DNA from: Clostridia bacterium
Lineage (GTDB): Bacteria; Bacillota; Sulfobacillia; SLMV01
Assembly: GCA_007133365.1 (NCBI GenBank)
Contig: SLMV01000001.1
Span: 1 to 34,769, forward strand
DNA: 34,769 bases
Direction of reading: 5' to 3'
Position numbers and translations under genes: made by a program. The notes beneath the pieces were generated by a model, which was not told the DNA's origin, searched no databases, and saw only the letters and a list, made by a program, of their open reading frames with translations. Shown piece by piece: positions 1 through 7,258 of the stretch. Within the stretch, counting starts at the first letter, position 1. Every line of letters begins with the position of its first letter.

Positions 1-2
1 CT

Positions 3-362
3 GGGATACGCCCGCATCGAAAGTCCCTAAAGAGATTTAGGGACCGAGTACGGCAGATCACAAGCCGAAAGCGTGGTAGGTCAGTCAAGCAGATTCTCCG
101 CGAGCTGAAAGTGTTTACTGCAGGGTGGCTAGGATACTACTCCATTGGAAGCAGTGGAAGAAGATAAGCGCCAAGTTCGCTAATCTAAAACGGCTGAACA
201 TACCATAAAGATAAGGCTTGGGAATGGGCAAACACCCGTAAAGGATACTGGCGGATCGCTCACAGCTGGGTACTTACCAGATCACTCACAAATGAATACC
301 TCGCATCCATCGGATATGATGACATATCCGCAAGATACGAGGTGCTGCACTTAAGTCATTGA
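3..362 (+). pseudogene. Decayed group II intron reverse transcriptase/maturase, C-terminal part
   Basis: Three pieces of a group II intron-encoded protein can be read here, in two frames. Frame 3 gives a typical maturase (X-domain) stretch containing RPHRKSLKRFRDRVRQITSR and ending near GWLGYYSI. Frame 2 then gives WKQWKKISAKFANLKRLNIP, followed by a stop. Frame 3 resumes with AWEWANTRKGYWRIA and NEYLAS and stops with a TGA at 360-362. The piece that normally lies between the GYYSI-like and WKQWKK-like parts seems to be missing, so there is an internal deletion as well as two frame changes. The start lies outside the window. The protein cannot be functional as read. Motif order and the position directly before domain V make the family assignment safe; how much of the intron remains upstream is unknown. 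Confidence 0.85.
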
Positions 363-438
363 ACCGCCGTATACTGAACGGTACGTACGGTGGTGTGAGA
401 GGACGGTGCGTGAACTAATCACTCACCTCCTACTTGAT
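361..438 (+). mobile_element. Group II intron domains V and VI (3' end of intron)
   Basis: Directly after the maturase remnant comes a domain V-like hairpin. ACCGCCGT (363-370) pairs with ACGGTGGT (387-394), a second short helix carries a GAAC loop, and a two-base CG bulge sits on the 3' side as in known domain V structures. A second hairpin follows (GGTG, GTGA / TCAC, CACC), ending in CCTACTTGAT, the usual form of a domain VI with a bulged branch-point A and a 3' splice site ending in AT. The intron boundary is therefore placed at 438, 24 bases before the flavin reductase start. The RNA core looks intact although the encoded protein is broken, so splicing would need a maturase acting in trans. 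The 5' part is outside the window. Confidence 0.8.
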
Positions 439-462
439 TAATCAGAGAGGGGAAAGTTTGTC

Positions 463-1023
463 ATGCTCGAAGAAAAAAGGGCAATCAAACCGGGTACCTT
501 ATTGTTTCCTAATGCGGTCGTGCTCGTGAGTTGTTCGGATGGGGCTGATAAGGATAACATCATTACCATTGGCTGGCCTGGGGGAATTGGAGCGAGCCCT
601 CCGAGAATTGGCATACCCATCAAACGTCAGCGCTATTCTCACGGGTTAATCTGTAAGACACGAGAGTTTGTGGTAAATATTCCCACCAGCGATCAAATGC
701 ACGCGATTAACCACTGTGGGACAGTGAGTGGACGCAACCACGATAAGTACTTGGAGTGCAAGTTGGATCGGGTGGCGCCAACCAAGTTGAGATTTGCACC
801 TTCAATCGGTCAATGCCCAATCAGTTTGGAGTGCCGTGTGGAGGCGATTTGGGATATGGGGAGCCACGATTATTTCGTTGGCCGTATTGTTATTGCCCAT
901 GTCGCGGAAAATTGGCTCGGCAATGATAACCGTGTCCAAGTGCGGGCCGAACAATTAGTTGCGTTGGTGTCAGGAAACTACTATCGACTTAGCGAAGAGC
1001 AGGGGCGGTCAACTTATTCGTAA
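463..1023 (+). CDS. Flavin reductase-like (FMN-binding split-barrel) protein
   Basis: 186 aa. The protein resembles the flavin reductase-like/DIM6-NTAB group, which binds FMN in a split barrel and either reduces free flavin with NAD(P)H or uses bound FMN for other redox chemistry. The visible family pattern is an early strand ending in ITIGWPGGIGASPPRIGI (flavin-contacting region), then QRYSHGLI and the REFVVNIPT strand, and later FVGRIVIAHV, which is the typical order. The length is normal. The ATG is preceded by GAGAGGGG at 10-nt spacing. The gene begins 24 bases after the predicted group II intron 3' end, so its transcript may be affected by the intron. It is convergent with the macro-domain gene. 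The physiological substrate cannot be told from sequence. Confidence 0.8.
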   Translation: MLEEKRAIKPGTLLFPNAVVLVSCSDGADKDNIITIGWPGGIGASPPRIGIPIKRQRYSHGLICKTREFVVNIPTSDQMHAINHCGTVSGRNHDKYLECKLDRVAPTKLRFAPSIGQCPISLECRVEAIWDMGSHDYFVGRIVIAHVAENWLGNDNRVQVRAEQLVALVSGNYYRLSEEQGRSTYS

Positions 1024-1043
1024 GAGAACAAAGGTTGTGAGGC

Positions 1044-1074
1044 CTTCGTAAGACCGGCATGAGATCATACGAAG
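1044..1074. terminator. Inverted repeat between convergent genes (possible bidirectional terminator)
   Basis: CTTCGTA at 1044-1050 is matched by TACGAAG at 1068-1074, with a 17-nt loop. It lies in the short gap between the convergent flavin reductase and macro-domain genes. There is no good T-run on either strand, so intrinsic termination is uncertain. Confidence 0.3.
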
Positions 1075-1076
1075 CC

Positions 1077-1643
1077 CTATTCCGCAACAATTGTCATGGT
1101 GGGAAACCTAGTTGCAAGTGCCTTTAGAGTTTCGTCATGAACTTGTCTGGTGGCATCATCAAATAGGACGAACCGAATATGTCGTACCGACCTGAGTTTA
1201 CAAGCACTGGTTATGATCGTCGAAAGCGCGATTTGGGCAGCGCATTGCATGGGATAACCAAAGGCCCCGGTTGAAATTGCAGGGAAGGCCAAAGACCTCA
1301 GCCCATGCTCATCCGCACGTCGAAGGGATTCCCGATAGGCGCTTGCCAGGTTTTCTTCGGGGGCTTCGTCGTGGCCATATACGGGACCCAACGCGTGGAC
1401 GACGTATTGATTGGGAAGATCGAACGCCTCGGTAATGACCGCGTCTCCTGGCTGAATGGGGGCGAGGGGTTTGCATGCTTCAAAGAGCTCGGGACCGGCA
1501 GCCCGGTGGATGGCCCCGGCCACACCGCCGCCCGGTGCCAATTCAGCATTGGCCGCGTTGACCACGGCGTCCACGTCATCTTGTTTGGTGATATCACCCT
1601 TGATGCATTCGAGGGTAACGTCATCATGTATGGATGCGCGCAT
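1077..1643 (-). CDS. Macro-domain protein (ADP-ribose / O-acetyl-ADP-ribose hydrolase type)
   Basis: 188 aa, a single macro domain over nearly the whole length. Ligand-binding motifs are clear: VDAVVNAANAELAPGGGVAGAI near residues 25-46, where the Asn and the glycine-rich loop contact ADP-ribose, and FPAISTGAFGYP, the second phosphate loop. This is the pattern of the MacroD/YmdB-type enzymes that remove ADP-ribose from proteins or deacetylate O-acetyl-ADP-ribose. The ATG has a strong AAAGGAGG at 6-nt spacing. It lies 103 bases downstream of the aldo/keto reductase on the same strand and could be co-transcribed with it. No partner ADP-ribosyltransferase or sirtuin is visible nearby, so the biological target is unknown. 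Confidence 0.88.
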   Translation of the reverse strand: MRASIHDDVTLECIKGDITKQDDVDAVVNAANAELAPGGGVAGAIHRAAGPELFEACKPLAPIQPGDAVITEAFDLPNQYVVHALGPVYGHDEAPEENLASAYRESLRRADEHGLRSLAFPAISTGAFGYPMQCAAQIALSTIITSACKLRSVRHIRFVLFDDATRQVHDETLKALATRFPTMTIVAE

Positions 1644-1746
1644 GATGCGCCTCCTTTCCTTGGTCTGTGAAAAGGGTCATAGCCTTCATTTTGTCCTTCG
1701 CGAAAGCATCTGCATTTCCTGGCGAAACGACAGGCAATCTTCCTTC

Positions 1747-2763
1747 TCAGTCTGGGGGATGAGCCAAACGGTGATGCGCTTCCTTTAACATGTCACGAAC
1801 AGGCAGCTGATAAGGGCAGCGCTCCTCGCAAAAGCCGCAATCCGTGCAATGGGTGAAATCAAAATCGAGCGCGGCGTACTGTTCGCAGGCCCAGTCTTTC
1901 GCGAAATACGACGTGTGGTAGCGGTCGTAACGAAAGATATCAAGGAGCTCTAACCCTCCGGGACAAGGGCTACAATACCCACAGCGCCGGCAAAATTTAT
2001 TGCCCAAAGCATCGACCTCTTCCTCGAGGTCGACTAAATCCTCATCCGAAAGCGTGATGTCCTCGTTTGAAATGGTGACGTTTTCTTCAACCTGCTCGAT
2101 GCTATCCATGCCCGGGATGGCGGTCGTGACCAGCTGTGAAAGCACATATCGTAGCGCCTGAGCCGGCGATTTTAGTAGGCCGCCACAAAGGGGTTTCATC
2201 ACGATAATCCCGAGGTCATAGCGGTTTGCGACCGGCAGACTGTCCTTAAAGAGGGGAGCGTCAATGATATTGAACGGAACTTGAACGACATCGAACCGGT
2301 TGGTTTCAATCGCAGGGATGATGGCTTGGGGACGATGGCCACTAAACCCGATATGGCCGATTTTACCGGCTTCTTTTGCCTTTACCATCCCCTCCAACGC
2401 TCCACCTGGAGCCTGAATGGGATCGAGATCGTCTTCTCTAAGATCGTGGAATTGGTACACGGCAATGTGATCGGTTTGGAGACGTTTCAGGCTCTCATCG
2501 ATGGCCTTTGTCATGGCGCTTGCGCTTTGAGCACGGGACTTGCTGGCCAAATGTATTTCACCCGAAAATTGCCTGAGGGCCTGGCCGATCATGGCCTCGC
2601 TCTCGCCGTAAGATTGGGCAGTGTCCACAAAATTAATGCCCAGCTCGAACGCATGGCGTAATACGGAAATGGCATCGGCAAAAGGAATTCGGTTGATGGT
2701 GACGCCACCAAAACCCAGCATTGAAACCATAAGATCTGTGCGACCCAGGCGACGATAGTGCAT
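1747..2763 (-). CDS. Aldo/keto reductase with C-terminal Fe-S cluster region
   Basis: 338 aa in two parts. Residues 1 to about 260 form an aldo/keto reductase barrel with the complete catalytic tetrad D47, Y52, K74 and H105 (contexts FVDTAQSY, LASKS and YQFHD). Residues 265-330 add a ferredoxin-like tail with CRRCGYCSPCP and CTDCGFCEERCP; the second has perfect CxxCxxCxxxCP spacing and the first is CxxCxxCxxCP, one residue short. This architecture belongs to the predicted Fe-S aldo/keto reductases (COG1453 type), cytosolic oxidoreductases whose natural substrates are mostly unknown. The ATG is preceded by GAGAGGA at 9-nt spacing. A 412-base gap separates it from the divergent SDR gene; macro-domain gene downstream. 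The fold is certain, the substrate is not. Confidence 0.88.
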   Translation of the reverse strand: MHYRRLGRTDLMVSMLGFGGVTINRIPFADAISVLRHAFELGINFVDTAQSYGESEAMIGQALRQFSGEIHLASKSRAQSASAMTKAIDESLKRLQTDHIAVYQFHDLREDDLDPIQAPGGALEGMVKAKEAGKIGHIGFSGHRPQAIIPAIETNRFDVVQVPFNIIDAPLFKDSLPVANRYDLGIIVMKPLCGGLLKSPAQALRYVLSQLVTTAIPGMDSIEQVEENVTISNEDITLSDEDLVDLEEEVDALGNKFCRRCGYCSPCPGGLELLDIFRYDRYHTSYFAKDWACEQYAALDFDFTHCTDCGFCEERCPYQLPVRDMLKEAHHRLAHPPD

Positions 2764-3175
2764 TTAAACGGTCCTCTCCACATAAAGGTGAGCGGTTGAA
2801 TCAAACCAATGTTGTAATCCAACCCTATAAACTTCGCGATTTTTCGGAGAGTTCCTTTCGGCGAGGGATGAGCTGGATGCAGGAAGGTTTCTGGGATGAA
2901 AAAGGTTTCATTTGATGGGCGATGTATCGTCGAATTTTGAGAACGGTACCCGATCCGGAAGGAGTCCCGGAATGCTTCGTCAAAAAGAGAAGGCGGAGGA
3001 AGCGGCGGATCGATGGCCAATTCTCTAGTTAGAGCCAAGCGCTCTTTCGTTTTTTGTGATGCGCTTTTGGTTTTTCGAGAGGATCCGCCTTTTTAGGAGC
3101 GACGACTTTCGTCGGACCCCAATTGGGTCAGGATGTCATTGGCGGCAAAATGATGAGGTGAAAGGGGTAAGGGTG
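2764..3175. other. Intergenic region between divergent aldo/keto reductase and SDR genes
   Basis: 412 bases with no convincing gene. The track ORF at 2589-3038 overlaps the reductase out of frame and has no recognisable domain. The only structure I see is a 6-bp inverted repeat, ATGAAA at 2896-2901 and TTTCAT at 2906-2911, a possible operator or small hairpin. The promoters for both flanking genes must lie here, but I could not find a good -35/-10 pair. Confidence 0.5.
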
Positions 3176-3994
3176 ATGGAATTCAATGATTTGACGGTGA
3201 TGATCACCGGTGCTGCCGGATTATTGGGCCGGGCGTCGGCGCGCTCCTTTGCCCAGGCCGGTGCACGCGTTCTTCTTTTCGACTGCGACCCAAGCGGGCT
3301 CGACAATTACGTGCGATCCTTAAAGGAAGCCGGATTGGAGCGGGTGCTTGGCATGGTTGGGGATGTGCGGAGTGCTTCCTCCATTCAGTCGGCGTTGGCG
3401 ACGCTTCCGGCGGCTTGGCGCCCCGTGCGCATCCTGGTCAATTTCGCCGGCTTTCCGAAGAACACTCCGTTCCTCGAAATTTCGGAGTCCGAGTGGAACG
3501 AGGTGTTCGACGTTAACGTCAAAGGCACGTTTCTAACGTGCCAGGCGATAGCGAACAACCTCGCTGAGTCGGGATGTTCGGGGGCAATTGTGAACATATC
3601 TTCCATTGCGGCGATGTCAGCCCGGCCGGGAAGTGTGCACTATAGCGCTTCAAAAGCGGCGGTATCGATGCTGACCGAGACCCTCGCCCTCGATCTTGCA
3701 CCGTATAATATTCGAGTCAATGCGGTGGCGCCGGGTGTTGTCTTGGATCGGGTGATCGATCAATCGGAGGCGGATTCATTAACCAATCGATACGAGCGAG
3801 AGACGGTATCGGCTGTTCCCCTTGGGCGCACCGGTGATCCGGCGGAAGTGGCCGAAGCGGTGTTGTTTTTGGCAAGTGAACGGCGAGCCGGTTGGATCAC
3901 CGGCACCGTGCTTTCGGTGACCGGGGGGATGCACTGTGGCCGAACCACCCAGTCGGTGGGCGGATCCTTAACGTCGGAGGAGGACCATTGCTGA
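3176..3994 (+). CDS. Short-chain dehydrogenase/reductase (SDR) family oxidoreductase
   Basis: 272 aa from the ATG at 3176. I prefer this over the track start at 3056 because AAAGGGG lies just upstream and the classical SDR fold begins at once with MEFNDLTVMITG. Motifs are those of classical NAD(P)-dependent SDRs: TGAAGLLG (cofactor-binding TGxxxGxG, residues 11-18), NFAG in place of NNAG, the Ser pair at about 142-143, YSASK with Tyr156 and Lys160, and a C-terminal GWITGTVLSVTGG typical of the FabG-like subgroup. An acidic residue after beta-2 (LFDCD) suggests NAD rather than NADP preference. The stop codon overlaps the Shine-Dalgarno region of the amidohydrolase 12 bases on, so the two are probably one operon. 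The substrate is unknown. Confidence 0.88.
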   Translation: MEFNDLTVMITGAAGLLGRASARSFAQAGARVLLFDCDPSGLDNYVRSLKEAGLERVLGMVGDVRSASSIQSALATLPAAWRPVRILVNFAGFPKNTPFLEISESEWNEVFDVNVKGTFLTCQAIANNLAESGCSGAIVNISSIAAMSARPGSVHYSASKAAVSMLTETLALDLAPYNIRVNAVAPGVVLDRVIDQSEADSLTNRYERETVSAVPLGRTGDPAEVAEAVLFLASERRAGWITGTVLSVTGGMHCGRTTQSVGGSLTSEEDHC

Positions 3995-4006
3995 GGAGGA
4001 AGACCC

Positions 4007-5644
4007 GTGCCCAAATACCGTGACCAGCTTTTGACCAACGCCACGGTCCGAACCTTTAATCAAACCGACCAAACCCATGAGGCGATTTTCATATCAAATC
4101 AGCGCATCCGGGCGGTGGGATCCATCGATGATCTACAAAATGCGCTCCCAAATCGGTCCGATACCGAAATCATTGATCTTGCGGGACGTACCCTGATACC
4201 CGGCCTGGTTGATGCCCACGTGCATATGGCTTCGACGGCTTGGAACCATTGGGATGTCGACTGCCGGGACACCTATGATCCGACCCTCACCTCGAACGGC
4301 GCCATCGCGCGAAAATTAAAAGAGGAAAGTCGGACGATTGTCCCGGGTCGATGGATCATCGGCATGGGAAGTCCTTTGCAAGAAAGTCGTTTGAAGGAAG
4401 GCCGTTTACCAGACCGACATCAATTGGACCGAGCATGCCCGGATCATCCCGCGTTTATCTTGTTTGGCGCTTACGCCCTATCCGCCAACACCCGCGCGCT
4501 TTGTGAGTCGGGACTCTGGCGCGAAGCGGGGAAATGGCCTCATCACCTTCTCGAACGCGAGCCGGAAACCGGATATCCCAGTGGGATTGTCCGTAAGGCG
4601 GCCGGCCAGGCGCTTCGGCGCTTGATTTCCAGCCCGACCGAAGCGGAGGCGGAGCAAAATCTTCGTGAGTATATGTATCAGGCGGCCAGCCGGGGGATCA
4701 CGACGGTTCATGATTTCTTAAGCGAACCCAAAGAGCTGGTGCTTTATCAACGGTTGGCCCACAAGGGACGCCTGCCGATACGCGTCCAACTTATTATCAA
4801 AATTCACGACTCGGGGTTCCCGGCGGATCTCTTCCTAAGGGGGAAGGGTCCGCCGGACTTACAGCATCCCGATCTTTTCGTCGCCGCCGCAAAAATCAGC
4901 GTTGACGGTGGGTTCACCGGCGGTGAGGCGGCCTTCTATGAAAACGAAGGCGAGGCACATCTTCGCCTTTGCCCGGATGAATTGAATCGATTGGTCGCGG
5001 CTCATCACCAAAAAGGGGTTCGGTTGGCGCTGCATGCATTTGGGGATCGGGCGGCCGATCTCGTCCTGGCGGCGTTCGATGCGGTGGAATCAAAATGGAG
5101 GTTAAAGACGCTCCAACATCGGGTCGAACATATGGGAAATTGGTGCTTTGATGCGGATCGCCGTCGCGCAGCCAAACGTTTGCATGTGATGCCGGTCCCG
5201 AATCCGGCACTGATGTACTTCTTGGGCGATTATGCCCGCCAAAGCCTTACACCCCGACAAAACCAAGCGGCTTTCAATCTGGGTTCGATGCGACGAGACG
5301 GCCTGTCGATCGCCGGGGGATCGGACGCTTTTTCTTATTGGCCGGCGGATGTCCTTCGCGACCTATATCCTGTGGTATGGCGCAAAAGTGAAGCGGGGAC
5401 GGTAATGGGGGGTGAAGAAGCATTGTCGATTAAGGGGGCGCTTCGAGCCCAAACCGTCGGGGCGGCCGCGCTCGGGAAAAGGGCCCAACGAAGCGGTCAG
5501 TTACAACCGGGTTTCGATGCCGATTTGACCCTCCTTAGTCATGATCCGTTCGACAATCATCACTTGGATCCTCGATCGATCGAGGTGGAGGGAACCATGG
5601 TAGGGGGAAAGTGGGTCACCGATCCTCCGTACCGTTTGAATTAG
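4007..5644 (+). CDS. Amidohydrolase family protein, YtcJ-like
   Basis: 545 aa, starting at GTG with GAGGAGG 7 bases upstream. It matches the amidohydrolase_3/YtcJ group of metal-dependent hydrolases: TLIPGLVDAHVHM holds the first metal-binding HxH, KISVDGGFTGGEA lies mid-barrel, followed by LHAFGDRA and HRVEHMGNW with barrel histidines, and GGSDAFSYWP carries the catalytic Asp. The C-terminal GQLQPGFDADLTLLSHDP is the usual small beta-sandwich. Such enzymes hydrolyse C-N bonds in amides, formamides or cyclic ureas. The preceding SDR is probably in the same operon, which suggests a short catabolic route for an alcohol- or ketone-bearing amide, an inference only. The last 29 bases overlap antisense with the end of the next gene. 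Confidence 0.88.
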   Translation: MPKYRDQLLTNATVRTFNQTDQTHEAIFISNQRIRAVGSIDDLQNALPNRSDTEIIDLAGRTLIPGLVDAHVHMASTAWNHWDVDCRDTYDPTLTSNGAIARKLKEESRTIVPGRWIIGMGSPLQESRLKEGRLPDRHQLDRACPDHPAFILFGAYALSANTRALCESGLWREAGKWPHHLLEREPETGYPSGIVRKAAGQALRRLISSPTEAEAEQNLREYMYQAASRGITTVHDFLSEPKELVLYQRLAHKGRLPIRVQLIIKIHDSGFPADLFLRGKGPPDLQHPDLFVAAAKISVDGGFTGGEAAFYENEGEAHLRLCPDELNRLVAAHHQKGVRLALHAFGDRAADLVLAAFDAVESKWRLKTLQHRVEHMGNWCFDADRRRAAKRLHVMPVPNPALMYFLGDYARQSLTPRQNQAAFNLGSMRRDGLSIAGGSDAFSYWPADVLRDLYPVVWRKSEAGTVMGGEEALSIKGALRAQTVGAAALGKRAQRSGQLQPGFDADLTLLSHDPFDNHHLDPRSIEVEGTMVGGKWVTDPPYRLN

Positions 5645-6704
5645 AGGATGGCGCCTTCGCATCCGACGGGGCTTCAAATCGGTAAGAGGATGTGAGGGGG
5701 GCGTCCGCTTCTTTTGAGGGGGTCCGCCCGATCATCAGGCCGGTGGCGCCGGCGGAGAGGACGAGCGGGAACCAGAAGGTGATCAACCGCGTGGTTAAGG
5801 CGATGGCCAATCCTTGTGGCAGGGTGAGGCCCTCGAGGGTGAGAAGAAGGGCCATGACTCCTTCGAACGAACCCAGTCCTCCGGGTGACAGGGGAACCAT
5901 GCTGACGAGATAGGCCGTATAGGTGGCAAAAGCCACCGTCTGGATCCCCACCGGATATCCGAGCATCCCAGTCACGATCATCACCTTTACCGGGTAAAGC
6001 ACCCAGATGATGAGAGAAATCGTCAGCAGTCCGGACCGTTCGCGGGCGTTGGTCAAGACCCGGGCGTACCCTAGCGCGTCCTCTAAAAAGCGTTGGATGC
6101 GCCGGAGATACCATCCGATCTTTTGCGGGAGCGCAAGCGGGAGGGGCGATGTTTGAGCATGAGGTCGGGCATGGTCGTTGCTTTTGGGCTTTCGGGGGCG
6201 AAGCAAAAGGGTGAGGCCGGCGAAGACGACAAAAAGTGCGATGAACGCGGCAAAACTATAGGCGGGCATCGCGACATGGCGTCCCACCGAGACAAGCACC
6301 ACGCCGCATAGCAAGACGAATGGCAAAAGCGAGAGATATTTGTGCGTGAGCATGGCACCGACCAATGCCTGGTGGGACAGCCCGGTTGCAACCCGAAGCA
6401 AATAGATTTTGGCGGCTTCTCCGCCCAGTTTGACGGAGGGGGTGATGCTTTCGACAAATTGACTGGCCAGATGAATGCCGAAAACTTGGGCGAAGGGAAG
6501 CGTAGCGCGAAGCTTTTTCAACAGAAAATGCCACTGGTAAGCGGTTAACCCCAGGGTAAAGGTCTGAAGTGCGGCTAATCCCACCAGGGTGAGCGGATGA
6601 ATGTTCCGCAATGAGCTTGCGACTTCATCCCACCCCCAAAAGATGACCAACGCCACGATGATCAATATTCCGAGCAACCATAACAGCGGACGCCGAATCC
6701 GCAT
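5616..6704 (-). CDS. YbhN/lysylphosphatidylglycerol synthase-like integral membrane protein
   Basis: 362 aa from an ATG with AAGGGGAGGGG just upstream. The track start at 6725 would be a TTG lying upstream of this Shine-Dalgarno sequence and is rejected. The protein is almost entirely hydrophobic, with about eight membrane segments beginning with RPLLWLLGILIIVALVIFWGW. It has the signature features of the lysylphosphatidylglycerol synthase transmembrane region/UPF0104 family: QFVESITPSVKLGGEAAKIYLL, and later SMVPLSPGGLGSFEG. Members flip or handle lipids in the cytoplasmic membrane. There is no aminoacyl-transferase domain here, so it is the membrane half only. It is convergent with the amidohydrolase, with a 29-base overlap and no room for a terminator between them. 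Confidence 0.85.
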   Translation of the reverse strand: MRIRRPLLWLLGILIIVALVIFWGWDEVASSLRNIHPLTLVGLAALQTFTLGLTAYQWHFLLKKLRATLPFAQVFGIHLASQFVESITPSVKLGGEAAKIYLLRVATGLSHQALVGAMLTHKYLSLLPFVLLCGVVLVSVGRHVAMPAYSFAAFIALFVVFAGLTLLLRPRKPKSNDHARPHAQTSPLPLALPQKIGWYLRRIQRFLEDALGYARVLTNARERSGLLTISLIIWVLYPVKVMIVTGMLGYPVGIQTVAFATYTAYLVSMVPLSPGGLGSFEGVMALLLTLEGLTLPQGLAIALTTRLITFWFPLVLSAGATGLMIGRTPSKEADAPLTSSYRFEAPSDAKAPSSNSNGTEDR

Positions 6705-6868
6705 CGAACCCCTCCCCTTTTTCAAACGACAAATGATTCCGAGTGATCCTAGGGTTAACTTTAAACTGATTAAACGGGCTCTCTTGATGAGGGTCGTTCA
6801 GCAATCCTTGTCAGTTGATAATCATTTTCATTTAATATAGGCCTTCGCCATTTTGTTGTCAATGCGAC

Positions 6869-6907
6869 GCATGACTTGACATACTCATGCTAATATAGGA
6901 ATATAGC
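6869..6907 (+). promoter_or_regulatory. Candidate promoter and operator of the arsR operon
   Basis: A perfect -35 hexamer TTGACA lies at 6876-6881. It sits in the middle of an inverted repeat, GCATGA (6869-6874) and TCATGC (6885-6890), separated by 10 bases. Downstream the DNA is AT-rich (TAATATAGGAATATAG), but no -10 at 17-bp spacing is good. A dyad over the -35 just before an ArsR-family gene is where autorepression would be expected. Confidence 0.5.
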
Positions 6908-6928
6908 GATGGAAAAGGGGGTGGTGCG

Positions 6929-7258
6929 ATGGAACTTTACCAAGCGCGAGCGGAGTTGACCAAGGCGATGGCTCATCCCATCCGGCTCGCCATCATCGAT
7001 ATTCTCGATCAAAAGGGTCCCCAATGCGTGGCGGATCTGACGGCGTTACTACCGGTAGGCCAGCCGACGGTTTCGAAGCATTTAAGCATCCTAAAAGCCG
7101 CCGGGATCCTTCATTACCGAAAAGAAGGGTTGAAGGCGGTCTACTTCATCCGAACGCCCTGCATTGCCGACCTATTTAAATGCTTGGATAACGCATTGGC
7201 GGAGGATCTTCGTCAAAAGCAAAACGTGTGGGGGAAGGATCTGGAGGGTTTGAAGTGA
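6929..7258 (+). CDS. ArsR/SmtB-family transcriptional regulator
   Basis: 109 aa, one winged helix-turn-helix domain. The recognition-helix region is QPTVSKHLSILKAAGIL, the hallmark of ArsR/SmtB repressors, followed by the wing YRKEGLKAVYF. Such proteins bind an operator as dimers and release it when a metal(loid) or another inducer binds. The classical As(III) motif ELCVCDL is reduced to PQCVADL, leaving only Cys33 there, while Cys78 and Cys85 lie near the C-terminal helix. The sensing site therefore differs from the plasmid ArsR type. The Shine-Dalgarno is AAAGGGGGTGG. The stop codon TGA overlaps the GTG start of the permease, so the two are translationally coupled. The candidate operator lies about 40 bases upstream. 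Confidence 0.92.
   Translation: MELYQARAELTKAMAHPIRLAIIDILDQKGPQCVADLTALLPVGQPTVSKHLSILKAAGILHYRKEGLKAVYFIRTPCIADLFKCLDNALAEDLRQKQNVWGKDLEGLK

Noticed and set aside
1305-1788. Plus-strand ORFs opposite the macro-domain gene
   Set aside because: Antisense shadows of a clearly recognised macro domain.
2589-3038. 149-aa minus-strand ORF spanning the end of the aldo/keto reductase and its upstream region
   Set aside because: Largely out of frame with the reductase, low-complexity, no domain and no ribosome site.
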